41,555 nt of DNA from Nocardiopsis sp. CC223A (GTDB taxonomy: Bacteria > Actinomycetota > Actinomycetes > Streptosporangiales > Streptosporangiaceae): positions 1 through 41,555 of the forward strand of contig NZ_JASFDV010000066.1 in the NCBI RefSeq assembly GCF_030766825.1, given 5' to 3'. The position numbers and the translations under genes are program-made. The notes below the pieces were generated by a model, which saw only the letters and a list, made by a program, of their open reading frames with translations, was not told the DNA's origin and made no database searches. Below are positions 15,442 through 24,462 of the stretch, in pieces; position 1 is the stretch's first letter; each line of letters starts with the position of its first letter.

Positions 15442-16911
15442 ATGGGAATCATGAATATACCCCACGTTGGCACAGTGTCCGGAAGTACCCTGGGAACGAG
15501 TTTTGTTCGGGATCGCTACGCGGACTCCATCATACAGGTGGATGAGTCGGGTGAGTCCCTTCGGCGCTACCGAGACGTACTCGAGGAAATCTCGCTCAAG
15601 TGTGACGCGCGTTCGTTCCGGATACCGCTGGACGACATGGAGGGGTGGGTTCTCGACCCGGAAAGCGGATTTCTGCGCCACGAGCGGGGATTCTTCTTCT
15701 CGGTCGAAGGGCTGAGGATCTCAATCCCCGGCGCGCCAGTTCCGGAGTGGGGGCAACCGATCATCAACCAGGCCGAGGTCGGGCTCCTGGGTATCCTGGT
15801 CAAGGAGTTCAGCGGGGTGATGCACTGCCTGATGCAGGCCAAGTACGAACCCGGGAACGTGAACGGGACCCAGTTGTCTCCGACGGTCCAGGCGACGCGG
15901 AGCAACTTCACCAGGGCGCACGGGGGAAAAACGGTTCCCTACCTCGAGTACTTCGACGGAAGGCCCGGAACGAACGTGGTTCTGGACGTGGACCAGTCGG
16001 AACAGGGAGCCTGGTTCTACCAGAAGACGAACCGCAACGTGGTCGTGGAGACGAAGGACGAGGTCGAGCTCCTCCAGGGCTTCCTGTGGATACCCCTGGC
16101 TGTGGTGTACCGCCTATTGGCCTTCGACGACCTGGTGAACATGCCGACCAGGTCGGTGCTGGCGTGTCTGCTGTTCATCGGTGAGGGTTTCGGCGAAGCG
16201 GCCTCAGTCGGCTCGGACGACTTCCGGGGCGCCCTCCTGCGGTCGTCGAACCCGCGGCGCACGCGGGAACGGACCTCGGACATCGTCGACTGGATCTCCG
16301 AGAGGCGCGCCGGACTGACCGCCACCCTGGAGCGGGTCCGTCTGGACGAACTCGACGGGTGGTCGTACGAGAACGGGACGGTCTCCCACAAGAGCGGTGG
16401 CTTCTTCAGCGTCGTGGGCGTCGACGTGGAAGCTGGGGAACGCGAAGTGAGCCGTTGGTCCCAACCCATGATCGAACCTCGCGGAACGGGGATCGTGGCC
16501 TTCCTGACCAGCCGGATCGACGGTGTCCTGCATGTCCTGATTCACGCTCGCGTCGAGCCCGGCTTGATGGGCTTCGTCGAGCTAGCGCCCACGGTGCAGT
16601 GCACACCGGAGAACTACGAGCACCTACCTCCGTCGGCCTGGCCGCCTTTCCTCGAGGAGGTGAGGGAGGCGGACGACGCCCAGGTGCGTTTCTCGTCCGT
16701 TCTCTCGGAAGAAGGAGGACGTTTTCGTCATGCTCGATCGCGCTACCTCATCGTGGAGACCGAGCCCAGCACCGGCGTGGGCCATCGTGACTACCGGTGG
16801 GTGACGTTGGCGCACCTGGCGGATCTCCTGAGGCGCAGCAACTACGTCAATGTGCAGGCCCGCAGCCTCGTGGCGTGTCTGTACAGCCTCGCTGATCCAC
16901 TCAAGGTCTGA
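15442..16911 (+). CDS. NDP-hexose 2,3-dehydratase (EvaA/JadO type)
   Basis: A 489-aa protein with the internal duplication of this family. Repeat 1 has WGQPIINQAEVGLLGILVK, LMQAKYEPGN and QLSPTVQAT, followed by GGKTVPYLEYF. Repeat 2 has WSQPMIEPRGTGIVAFLT, LIHARVEPG and LAPTVQCT. These enzymes remove the 2-OH of dTDP-4-keto-6-deoxyglucose to give the unstable 3,4-diketo-2,6-dideoxy sugar, the committed step to 2-deoxysugars. Its partner 3-ketoreductase is encoded at 24459-25490. I chose ATG 15442, which gives the usual length; an upstream extension to 15205 would overlap the small membrane gene. Confidence 0.88.
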   Translation: MGIMNIPHVGTVSGSTLGTSFVRDRYADSIIQVDESGESLRRYRDVLEEISLKCDARSFRIPLDDMEGWVLDPESGFLRHERGFFFSVEGLRISIPGAPVPEWGQPIINQAEVGLLGILVKEFSGVMHCLMQAKYEPGNVNGTQLSPTVQATRSNFTRAHGGKTVPYLEYFDGRPGTNVVLDVDQSEQGAWFYQKTNRNVVVETKDEVELLQGFLWIPLAVVYRLLAFDDLVNMPTRSVLACLLFIGEGFGEAASVGSDDFRGALLRSSNPRRTRERTSDIVDWISERRAGLTATLERVRLDELDGWSYENGTVSHKSGGFFSVVGVDVEAGEREVSRWSQPMIEPRGTGIVAFLTSRIDGVLHVLIHARVEPGLMGFVELAPTVQCTPENYEHLPPSAWPPFLEEVREADDAQVRFSSVLSEEGGRFRHARSRYLIVETEPSTGVGHRDYRWVTLAHLADLLRRSNYVNVQARSLVACLYSLADPLKV

Positions 16912-16994
16912 CGAGGCCACCCTCGTGCCGTTGAGAATGTCCAAGGGCGCGCGCCTGTGGAAGTCAACATCGAAGTGACTCGGAGTTTGGTGAA

Positions 16995-17636
16995 TTGATT
17001 AAATGGAGAGAGTTGGCCGTTTCTGGGGCCTATGAATTCACCCCGGAATCGTTTCACGACGAGCGTGGGGTCTTCGTCTCACCATTCCAGAGGGAGGCCT
17101 TCGAGGAGACCATCGGTGTTTCCGCCATCCCGGTGAAGCAGACGAACCACAGCAAGTCCAGGCGGGGGGTACTTCGGGGTGTGCACTTCACTTCGCTGCC
17201 ACCGGGCAGCCCGAAGTACGTCTTCTGTCCCAGCGGCCGGGCCATCGACTTTGTCGTGGATCTCCGTTTGGGGTCCGAGACCTTCGGGCAGTGGGACTCC
17301 GTACTCCTCGACCAGGAGGACTACAGGTCGGTCTACCTTCCTGTAGGGGTCGGCCACGCCTTCGTATCCTTGGAGGACGACACCCTCATCTCTTACATGC
17401 TGACAGCCAGCTACGTTCCGGAGTACGAGGTCGGAGTTTCGTTCTTCGATCCCCGGCTCGCCCTTCCGTTGCCGAAGGGTATCGAACCTGTGGTGTCGGA
17501 GCGAGATCGAAACGCCATGAATCTCGACGAGGCACAGAAGGCGGGGATTCTTCCGGACTACGAGGAGGCCCTTGAGGCGGAGAGACTGATCCTGGGTCAG
17601 GCTGAGCTGCTTGAATCCCGATCGGAAGGGAAGTGA
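16995..17636 (+). CDS. dTDP-4-keto-6-deoxyhexose 5- or 3,5-epimerase (RmlC family)
   Basis: A 213-aa cupin epimerase. RGVLRGVHFT holds the catalytic His; VDLRLGSETFGQWDSVLL and VYLPVGVGHAFVSLEDD are the conserved jelly-roll strands. In RmlC it inverts C3 and C5 of dTDP-4-keto-6-deoxyglucose; after 2-deoxygenation the homologues (JadU, KijD11, EvaD) act at C5 and switch the sugar to the L-series. The start is TTG 16995, with GGAG 9 nt upstream. The gene sits between the 2,3-dehydratase and the DUF1707 gene. 5-only activity is inferred from the pathway. Confidence 0.85.
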   Translation: MIKWRELAVSGAYEFTPESFHDERGVFVSPFQREAFEETIGVSAIPVKQTNHSKSRRGVLRGVHFTSLPPGSPKYVFCPSGRAIDFVVDLRLGSETFGQWDSVLLDQEDYRSVYLPVGVGHAFVSLEDDTLISYMLTASYVPEYEVGVSFFDPRLALPLPKGIEPVVSERDRNAMNLDEAQKAGILPDYEEALEAERLILGQAELLESRSEGK

Positions 17637-17645
17637 TTTCTCCCT

Positions 17646-18248
17646 ATGGGGAATGACGAAGTGAAGAATGGCGGATACCCAGACGGCGACAAGCGGGTGT
17701 CGGATGGTGAGCGGGATGCCGTGGTTGACATCCTCAGAGCGGCCGCCGGCAACGGCCGGATCACGATAGAGGAACTCGACGAGCGGCTCGGTCGAGTGCA
17801 GGAATCCCTGACGTACGCAGATCTCAGTTCGATCGTGGCGGATATCCCCGGCTCGGAGGATCTGATCCCCTCACCTGATAAGGTACTCCTCGGCGTGGAG
17901 AACAAAGAGAGCCTTGTGCTCATGGGTAAGGGCGAACGTATCGTACGGAAGGGACCGTGGTCCGTACCCGGAAGAATCGAGGCGTTGAACCCCTACGGGA
18001 ACACCAGACTGGACTTCGGACACGCGAAGTTCACCTCAAGCACGGTGGAGGTCACGATCGATTGTTCGTGGGGTCAGTGTCGCCTGGTGGTGCCGGAAGG
18101 GGTGACGGCGAGCATCGAGACCAACAACACCATGCTGGGTTCGGTGAGTTCCGAGGTGCCCTGCGCCCGGACCGCGGGCCAACCGCACCTGGTCATTCGC
18201 GGAAAGAACAGGGGCGGCAAGGTGCGAGTGCTGCGCGCGAGGGTCTAA
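17646..18248 (+). CDS. DUF1707 / LiaF-like cell-envelope stress protein
   Basis: A 200-aa soluble protein. Residues about 18-65 form a DUF1707 (SHOCT-like) module (RVSDGERDAVVDILRAAAGNGRITIEELDERL, here given whole only in part by position 18-50), and the C-terminal half resembles the LiaF/DUF2154 beta domain seen in proteins that respond to cell-wall-active antibiotics (SSTVEVTIDCSWGQCRLVVP). There is no membrane segment. Being last in the rightward operon, it may take part in self-protection against a lipid II- or envelope-directed product. An unrelated housekeeping role is possible. Confidence 0.6.
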   Translation: MGNDEVKNGGYPDGDKRVSDGERDAVVDILRAAAGNGRITIEELDERLGRVQESLTYADLSSIVADIPGSEDLIPSPDKVLLGVENKESLVLMGKGERIVRKGPWSVPGRIEALNPYGNTRLDFGHAKFTSSTVEVTIDCSWGQCRLVVPEGVTASIETNNTMLGSVSSEVPCARTAGQPHLVIRGKNRGGKVRVLRARV

Positions 18249-18302
18249 GGCGGCGAGCAGACCCTGAACTGGTCCCCGATAGTTGGACCGGCTAACTGAA
18301 GA

Positions 18303-19170
18303 TTAGGCTGCCAGGGCCTGAGCCCGGTACTCGACCGGGCTCAGGCCCTCAAGGTAGGTATGCATCTGTTCGTTGTTGAACCAGACGATGTACTCCTCCA
18401 AAACCGCGGTGAACTTCTCGAGGCTGTGGAACTCGGTGTGGGTGAAGAACTCCTCCTTCAAGTGGCCGAAGAAGCTCTCTATCACCGTGTTATCCAGACA
18501 GTTGCTCTTGCGCGACATCGACTGCGCGCACTCGGCCCCCGCGAACAGGCACTGCCAGGACACGTGCTGGTACTGAAACCCCTGTTCGGAGTGGACCAAC
18601 GGCCTCTGACCAGGGGCTAGGGTCTCCAACGCCGCCCGCAAGGAGGCGTTCGTCAGCTCCATTCGGTGACAACCCCGCCGTGTAGGCGATGACCTGCCGG
18701 TTGAACAGGTCCATGACCGGTGACAGGTAGACCTTGCGGCTGCCCACTCGGAATTCACTCACGCCGGTCACCCACTTCTGGTTCGGTCCCCGGGCCGAGA
18801 AGTCACGCTCCAGCAGGTTCGGGGCGACCTCGCCCGCCTGGCCCCGGTAGGAGCTGTAGGAGCACCCAACAGACCAGGCCGAGCCGGCCCATCAGCTTCA
18901 GCAAGGTCTTCTTCGCGACCCTGCGTCCCTGGGCCAGCAACCGGCCATGGATACGGTGATGCCCGTAACGGCCCTTGTTCGCCTCGAAGAGCCGCGTGAT
19001 ATCGGCCTTGAGCGCCGCTTGGGGATCAGGGCACTTGAGCCGGGTGATGGTGGAAGAACGTCGAGCGGGCCAGACCGGAGACCTTGAGCAGCACCTCCAG
19101 GAGGTGTTCAGCCTTGAGAGCGACCACAGCGAGGAGCCTCACTCTGGTCGGTTCTCCCTCAAGGCCCATA
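18303..19170 (-). pseudogene. IS150-type OrfB transposase, frameshifted
   Basis: The C-terminal 130 residues are readable (LVHSEQGFQYQH, SMSRKSNCLDNTVIESFFGHLKEEF, VEYRAQALAA), with the DDE Asp and Glu in place. A frame change near 18665 moves the upstream part (VSEFRVGSRKVYLSPVMDLF) to another frame, and a further one near 18850 follows KTLLKLMGRLGLVC. The gene cannot make a full protein. Confidence 0.8.
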
Positions 19171-19573
19171 CTTTTCCCAGGTAGGCGTTCTGGGTGCGCA
19201 GGAGCTCGTTCTCACGGCGCAGCCGCTCCAACCCGGACTCCTGCGAGGGTGCCTCGGTCGCGGGCGGGCGGCCCCGCTGTTTGGGCGCAACCCGTCGTCG
19301 CCTTCACAGCGAAAGGTGCGTACCCAGGCTTCCAACAGCTTGGGTGACGGGAGCTCCAATTCCTTGGCCAGTTCGGTCTTGGGCTCGCCCGCCAGGGTGC
19401 GGCGCACCGCCTGGACCTTGAACTCGAAGGAGTAGGACTTCCTCGTCTGTCTGGTCACCAGCGCTCTCAGGCCATGGATCCGCCACCGTTGGTACAGGCG
19501 CCGGACCGACCATCGGCCCACTCCCAGCGTGGTTGCCACCGATTGATCGGACCTGCCCTGCTCGGACCACGCT
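19159..19573 (-). pseudogene. IS150-type OrfA, split by IS21
   Basis: This encodes the IS3/IS150 OrfA helix-turn-helix protein (SVATTLGVGRWSVRRLYQRW, then SYSFEFKVQAVRRTLAGEPK and ELPSPKLLEAWVRTF). Its N-terminal codons continue across the IS21 insertion at 22126 and upward in frame (ETAIAWSEQGRSDQS when one ACGCT copy is removed), so IS21 interrupted OrfA. The 3' end is also frameshifted into the OrfB region. Confidence 0.75.
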
Positions 19574-19645
19574 TGTCAACGACGGCTGAAAAGTGACCCC
19601 TTTCCGACGCCTGAAAGTTGACCCCCTCTCCTCCAATAAGTCCTG

Positions 19646-20464
19646 CTAACGCGTGGTCTGGGCCGAGGGCGGCACCCGCCCCAGATCCCGGTCCTTCAAC
19701 CGGTAGCTGTCACCCTTGAGCGCGACCACCTCCGCATGGTGCACCAGGCGGTCGATCATCGCCGCGGCCACCGTGTCGTCCCCAAACACCTCCCCCCACC
19801 GGCCGAACGCCTTGTTCGACGTCACGATCAGCGATGCCCGCTCATACCGGTTGGAGACCAACTGGAAGAACAAGTTCGCGGCCTCGGGCTCGAACGGGAT
19901 GTAGCCGACCTCGTCCACCACCAGCAGCGGATACCGCCCCAACCGGGCCAGCTCCGCCTCCAACCGCCCGGCCCGGTGCGCCTCCACCAGCCGGTTCACC
20001 CACTGGGCCGCGGTGGCAAACGCGACCCGGTGACCGGCCTGGCAGGCCCGGATCCCCAGCCCGATCGCCAGATGCGTCTTGCCCGTCCCGGGCGGGCCCA
20101 GGAACACCACGTTCTCGCGGGCGGTGATGAAGTCGAGCGTTCCCAGGTGCGCGATCACCTCCCTGCGAAGCAACCGCTGGTGGTCGTAGTCGAAGTCCTC
20201 CAGGCTCTTGAGCCCGGGGAAACGGGCCTGCTTGATCCGGGCCGCCCCGCCGTGCTCCTCCCGAGCCGCGACCTCCCGCTGTAAGCAGGCGGCCAGGAAC
20301 TCCTCGTGCGTCCAGGTCTCGGCCCGGGCCCGCTCGGCCAACCGCTCCACCGCCGCCAGCAGCGAGGGAGCCTTGAGCGCCCGCGCCAGATAGGCGATCT
20401 GCGCGGCGGTGTCCTTGCCGGTCGGGTGCTCGGCCGCCCGCCCGGTTCTGCCGGTGGTGCTCAT
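19646..20464 (-). CDS. istB: IS21 helper ATPase IstB
   Basis: A 272-aa AAA+ ATPase of the DnaC/IstB type. The Walker A GPPGTGKTHLAIGLG (about residues 122-136), Walker B PLLVVDEVGYIPF and sensor segment SLIVTSNKAFGRWG are intact. It assists IstA in target selection. It begins 3 nt before the IstA C-terminal stop region (20467). It looks intact and could act with an IstA supplied from another copy. Confidence 0.9.
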   Translation of the reverse strand: MSTTGRTGRAAEHPTGKDTAAQIAYLARALKAPSLLAAVERLAERARAETWTHEEFLAACLQREVAAREEHGGAARIKQARFPGLKSLEDFDYDHQRLLRREVIAHLGTLDFITARENVVFLGPPGTGKTHLAIGLGIRACQAGHRVAFATAAQWVNRLVEAHRAGRLEAELARLGRYPLLVVDEVGYIPFEPEAANLFFQLVSNRYERASLIVTSNKAFGRWGEVFGDDTVAAAMIDRLVHHAEVVALKGDSYRLKDRDLGRVPPSAQTTR

Positions 20465-20466
20465 CG

Positions 20467-22060
20467 TCAGGCCACCCCCTCAACACCCAGCAGCCGGTCA
20501 TAGCAGGCCAGGTCGCGCTGCTCGACCGGCTCCAGCGCGGGCCGGGGCGCACGCGCGGTGCGCACCTGGTGGCGCATGCGGGCCGCGGCCCGGGCATGCT
20601 CGGGATCGGTGAGCGTCTGATGCGCGGCCCAGCACCGCCGGTGGTCGGCGACCAGCTCACCGCCGCACCAGGCCCGGACGTGCTCGGGGTCGGCGTGCAC
20701 CACGACCTGCCTGCCGACCGCCGCAGGATGCACGGAGTAGTCGCAGGTGTCCAGGCGCACGTAGTGGTCCCGGGGCAGGCGGCAGGTCCGCCACCACCCC
20801 ACCGCCGAAGGTGCCTGCTCGGGCAGGGCGACCATCTTCTCCACATCCGTCACCAGCCGGTCGGTGGGGCGGCAGCGCAGGGTGCTGTGCATACGCCGGT
20901 TGGCGCGCTCCAGCCAGGCGGTGGTTTTGTTCGCGAGAGTGGACAGCGTTTGTCGATCAGTCTCGACAGCGCCTCTGATCGCCTCAGGGCCGTGTCGATG
21001 ACTCCTGACAGCACCGCGCGCGATGGGGCTTACCTTGCCCTTCCTCGATAGTTGCCCCCACCGCCGTCCTCGACGTCGCAGGTCAAGGTGGAGCGCCCGC
21101 AGCGAAGCGAGGACGAACGACCTTGAGGTGCGACGAGCGGCGGCCACACTCGGCGACGAGGAAGGCACCGGCGCTGTCGGAACTCATCGACACGGCCCAG
21201 CCTCAGAGAGCTTCAGGCGCTTCCAGAATCCATCGACAAGTGCTGCTGCTTCTCATCGACATAGCCAAGGCGGCCAGCTGGGTGTTGAAGTCGCCCGGGC
21301 CGGTGTAGCTGCGCCCTGGTTCGAAGGACGTCTCCAGGTAGCCGTTGGCGCGCTCGACCATCCCCTTCGTCTCGGGGTCGCGGGGAGCGCACTGGTGGAC
21401 GCGCACTCCCAACGATCCGCGCAAGGCCGAGAACTCCCGGGCCAGGCGGGGGCTGCCGCCCCGCCAGGATCCCACGGCGGGCTCGTTGTCCCAGACCAGG
21501 GTTCTGGGGGTGCGGCCCCACTCGCTCAGCAGCGCCCACATGCCCGCGGTCAGATCGCCCGCCTGGCGGGAGGGCAGCATCCGGGCCAGGATCCACCGCG
21601 AGTAGCCCGAGACGATGACCAGCACCGGAGGCCGACCCGTCTGCCCGGCCCCGAGCGGGACATCGGCGTTGGGGAACCACAGGTCGCACTGGGCGAGTTC
21701 CCCGGGCTGGTAGGTCGTCCGCGAGGCCGGGTCCTGGGGCAGGTAGAGCGGCCGCAGTTGGCGGATGCGGTCCTTGAGCACGGTCATCGACCTGTCCCAG
21801 CCGATGCGCTCGGCGATGACGGTGGCCGGCATGGTGGGCACCTGGGACAGCAGTTCGCGGATCCGGGGCTCGAACGGGTCCACGATCGACCCTGTGGGCT
21901 TGCGCTGGTACTTGGGCGGGTCCTGAGCGGCCAGGGCCCGCTTGACGGTGTTCTTGGAGATGCCCATGTGGCGCGCGATGGCCTTGATCGGCATCTGCTC
22001 TGATCTGCTCAAACGGCGGATTTCCGCCCAGTCCTCCACAGTGATCACCTTCCTGATCAT
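20467..22060 (-). pseudogene. istA: IS21 transposase IstA, disrupted by a MITE-like insertion
   Basis: The N-terminal part (21268-22060) has the HTH segment MPIKAIARHMGISKNTVKRAL and the rve core (PVLVIVSGYSRWILARMLPS, FVWDNEPAVG-like LVWDNEPAVGSW, ETKGMVERANGYLETSF) up to FNTQLA. The C-terminal part (20467-20921) resumes with WLERANRRMHSTLRCRP and ends in the usual HYVRLDTCDYSVHP region. Between them, 346 bp of foreign DNA plus a 6-bp duplication shift the frame (352 nt, not a multiple of 3). Confidence 0.85.
20922..21267. mobile_element. MITE-like insertion in istA
   Basis: A 346-bp segment is flanked by AGGCGG at 20916-20921 and 21268-21273. Its ends are imperfect inverted repeats: TGGTTTTGTTCGCGAG... 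with TTTGTCGATC on the left, and TGGCTATGTCGATGAG... with CTTGTCGATG on the right (minus strand). Inside is a further inverted repeat (GTCGCAGGTCAAGGT against ACCTTGAGGTGCGAC). It encodes no protein I can recognise, so it must be mobilised in trans. Confidence 0.65.
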
Positions 22061-22268
22061 CAGCAGAGGGGGTCAGATTTCAGGCGACGCTACGGGGTCA
22101 GTATTCACGTGTCGCCGACAACGCTATCGCGGTCTCGCGTGGAGAGGGGTGAGCGAGCTGTTCGCTCTCATGGGACTGCTCCCTAGCCGATGGAACTGGA
22201 TTTCCAGTCCAACTTCCAGGGAGCAGTTCATGGCCCCTCGAACGTCATGGTTCGCGCGGACTCACGTC

Positions 22269-23297
22269 TCAGCCCTCGGTCCCTCGTAGCTCTATGAGGA
22301 ACCGGGTCCCGGAGTTCTCGGACTCCCACACGACTTCGAGCCCAGCCCGTTCGGCCAGGGACCGCACGTTCGCTGGGTCGCGGTCCGGGTTGGCCATACT
22401 GGCTTCCAACCGTAGGTCGACGCGTGATCTCGTCATGGGATCCAACCCCTGACGAAAGACCGACAGGTCGATCTCCGCCACAAGCACCCGACCGTTGGAG
22501 CCCGCAGCACGGGCGCAACCGCGCAGGATACTCACCGCGTCCACGTCCTGCCAGTCGACGAGGATGCTGGAGAGCAGGTAGAGGTCTGCCCCTTCGGGTA
22601 GAGGGTCGAAGAAGCTGCCCGCCACCACGTCGGTCCGATCGGCGAGGCCCATGCGCGAGAAGCGCTCCAGACCGGATCGTGCTGCCTTTGACAGGTCGAG
22701 CAGCGTTCCGGTCAGGTGCGGATGGGCCAGCAGCAGTGAGGACAGGAGTGCCCCTCCACTGCCACCGACGTCCACGACGGACGACACGCGGCTCCAGTCG
22801 TACCCGTTGACCACCAGGTCCGAGTCGAACCCGGGCGGAGCGTTCAACGCATCCTCGTGCCCGGGGATCGGAGTGGGGGACGATTCCAGGTCTGACCAGT
22901 AGTCCCGCCCGTAGCAGGCGTTGTAGGCGGGCTCGCCCGTCCTCAGGGTGTGAGTCAGGTTGGTCATGGCCATCTCGGCCCGACCACTCAGGTTCGTTGG
23001 ATCGAGGGTGGGCCGGAAGCCGTAGGGGTCGTTGGCGGAGAGTAGAGGTTCTCCGAGCTCACCGAGAGAGAACTTTCCGTTCTCGCCTTCCTGCGCGACA
23101 CCGACCGCCGCGAGGTGTTTCAGAAGTTTGCGCATTGGCCTGACGGCGGTGGCGGTCTTGGCGGCGATCTCCTCGGGGGACGACTCCCCCTTTTCCAAGA
23201 GATCCGCGAGGCGCAGCTCGGCGGCGGCACGCAGTGCCATAGGTGTGATCAGGTCGCCGAGTTCTATGAGGCGCTGTCCGCGCGTCATGAGTTCCAT
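22269..23297 (-). CDS. SAM-dependent methyltransferase (O-methyltransferase-2 family), possible N-terminal N-methyltransferase
   Basis: A 342-aa methyltransferase. Residues 1-90 form the winged-helix dimerisation domain (LITPMALRAAAELRLADLLEKG), and the SAM site is VVDVGGSGGALLSSLLLAHP (about 182-201), with a downstream LYLLSSILVDWQDVDAVSIL block. Cacaoidin has an N,N-dimethylated lanthionine, and the predicted core begins with Ser that would form such a ring, so N-terminal dimethylation is the favoured role. O-methylation of a deoxysugar is the main alternative. ATG 23297 has GGAGA upstream. It is the last gene of the leftward arm. Confidence 0.75.
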   Translation of the reverse strand: MELMTRGQRLIELGDLITPMALRAAAELRLADLLEKGESSPEEIAAKTATAVRPMRKLLKHLAAVGVAQEGENGKFSLGELGEPLLSANDPYGFRPTLDPTNLSGRAEMAMTNLTHTLRTGEPAYNACYGRDYWSDLESSPTPIPGHEDALNAPPGFDSDLVVNGYDWSRVSSVVDVGGSGGALLSSLLLAHPHLTGTLLDLSKAARSGLERFSRMGLADRTDVVAGSFFDPLPEGADLYLLSSILVDWQDVDAVSILRGCARAAGSNGRVLVAEIDLSVFRQGLDPMTRSRVDLRLEASMANPDRDPANVRSLAERAGLEVVWESENSGTRFLIELRGTEG

Positions 23298-23460
23298 GGG
23301 CTTCTCCAATGAGTGTGGGTATCGATGTTGCGCGCTGACCGGAGAGTGCGGGCGGGGAGGCGGGCGTGCCCTCGGGCACACGCGAGCCTTCTTCGCGCGG
23401 ACCCGAGCGCCGGGTAGCGCGGGGACGCGGGGCGCCGCTCTCAGACGTGGAGAACCGGGA

Positions 23461-24462
23461 TCAACGGAACTCCCTGACGGAGTGCCTGAGGCCGGACCGG
23501 AGATCGACCTTCGGCTGCCAACCCGTCACACTCCTGAACGACGAGGAGTCGATCTCGAAGCTCTGGAAGTCCGTGGGGGTCGCGGACTCGGGAGCAGGTA
23601 CCGAGATCACCGGCACCCTCTCTCGACCTGTGTGGAGCGAGACCTCTTCGGCGATCGTAGTGAACAGTTCCTCGATGGTGGTGGAGACGCCCGTACCGAC
23701 CAGCCAGTGACGCCCGTTCAGGGGCCCGGCGTGGGTGACAGCCGCGACCAGGGCGTCCGCGACGTCGTCCACATGGATCAGGTCCCTGCGGACGGAGGCG
23801 TTGTTCCACATGGGCAGAGGACGGCCGGTCATGGCACGACGGATCATGGCCGCCGTGACGCCCCTGTCAGGTGCGTAGCCCCGATGACTGTGCCCGAACA
23901 CCGTCGGAAGGCGTAGGGACAGCCCCGTGATTCCCTTGTCCGCACTGGCGCGCAGCAGTTCGCGTTCGGCGCCGAGCTTGAGGTCTCCATAGGGGGTGAC
24001 CGGACGGTCGACCTCGCTGCCGTCGATATGCGGGTCCTGTGGCGCGCCCACCTGTCCGGTGGTTCCGGCGAAGACGAGTACGGGTCTCGGAGATCCCCGT
24101 TGGGTGCTGAGCGCCGTGACGATTTCGACGATCAGCCCCCGGTTGAGGGCTTCGCTCGCCTCCTGGTCACCAACCCCCCGCCACGAATCGGTGTCCGTGA
24201 GGGGAGCCACCAGGTTGATCACAATGTCGGCGTCGCCGACGACCGTGTGGACGGCGCTGGGAACGCTCAGGTCGGCACAGCGGACCTCGACCCGGTCCGC
24301 CAGATCGGACGGGACGTTGGCGCGCCGCCGGGCTACGGCCCGTACGCGGGCACCGGATCGTGCCAGAGCCGCCGTGGTCGCGGAACCGATGTACCCGGAT
24401 GCCCCCAACACCACGATCAGGGGGGCTTGTCCGCCGTTGGCAGACGTCAACAGCGAGGTCAT
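23461..24462 (-). CDS. NDP-4-keto-6-deoxyhexose 4-ketoreductase (SDR, epimerase/dehydratase fold)
   Basis: A 333-aa extended short-chain dehydrogenase. VVLGASGYIGSATTAAL is the NADPH-binding motif, and YGDLKLGAE contains the catalytic Tyr and Lys. The family includes JadV, UrdR and TylCIV, which reduce the C4 ketone to finish the deoxysugar. It overlaps the upstream 3-ketoreductase (ATGA), with GGAGG 9 nt before ATG 24462. It completes the route from RmlA to a 2,6-dideoxyhexose. A small gap of 163 bp separates it from the methyltransferase. Confidence 0.8.
   Translation of the reverse strand: MTSLLTSANGGQAPLIVVLGASGYIGSATTAALARSGARVRAVARRRANVPSDLADRVEVRCADLSVPSAVHTVVGDADIVINLVAPLTDTDSWRGVGDQEASEALNRGLIVEIVTALSTQRGSPRPVLVFAGTTGQVGAPQDPHIDGSEVDRPVTPYGDLKLGAERELLRASADKGITGLSLRLPTVFGHSHRGYAPDRGVTAAMIRRAMTGRPLPMWNNASVRRDLIHVDDVADALVAAVTHAGPLNGRHWLVGTGVSTTIEELFTTIAEEVSLHTGRERVPVISVPAPESATPTDFQSFEIDSSSFRSVTGWQPKVDLRSGLRHSVREFR

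Larger units (their letters stand above)
19574..22120 (-). mobile_element. IS21-family element with 5-bp target duplication
   Basis: The ends TGTCAACGACGGCTGAAAAG, then TGACCCC (left), and TGTCGGCGACACGTGAATAC, then TGACCCC (right, minus strand), are imperfect inverted repeats, followed inside by the second repeat CCTGAAA..TGACCCCCTCT on both sides. The target duplication ACGCT is present at 19569-19573 and 22121-22125. It carries istA and istB on the minus strand and is inserted in IS3-c OrfA. A MITE-like insertion inside istA has probably inactivated it. Confidence 0.88.
18265..22230 (-). mobile_element. IS3-family (IS150-like) element, degenerate, carrying a nested IS21 (IS3-c)
   Basis: The left end TGAACTGGTCCCCG followed by ATAGTTGGACCGG (18265-18291) mirrors the right end, which on the minus strand reads TGAACTGCTCCCTG followed by GAAGTTGGACTGG (22230-22204). 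This gives inverted repeats of about 27 bp with 5 mismatches. It lies between the convergent arms of the lanthidin cluster. Its own genes are decayed, and an IS21 element sits in OrfA. I see no flanking target duplication. Confidence 0.75.
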
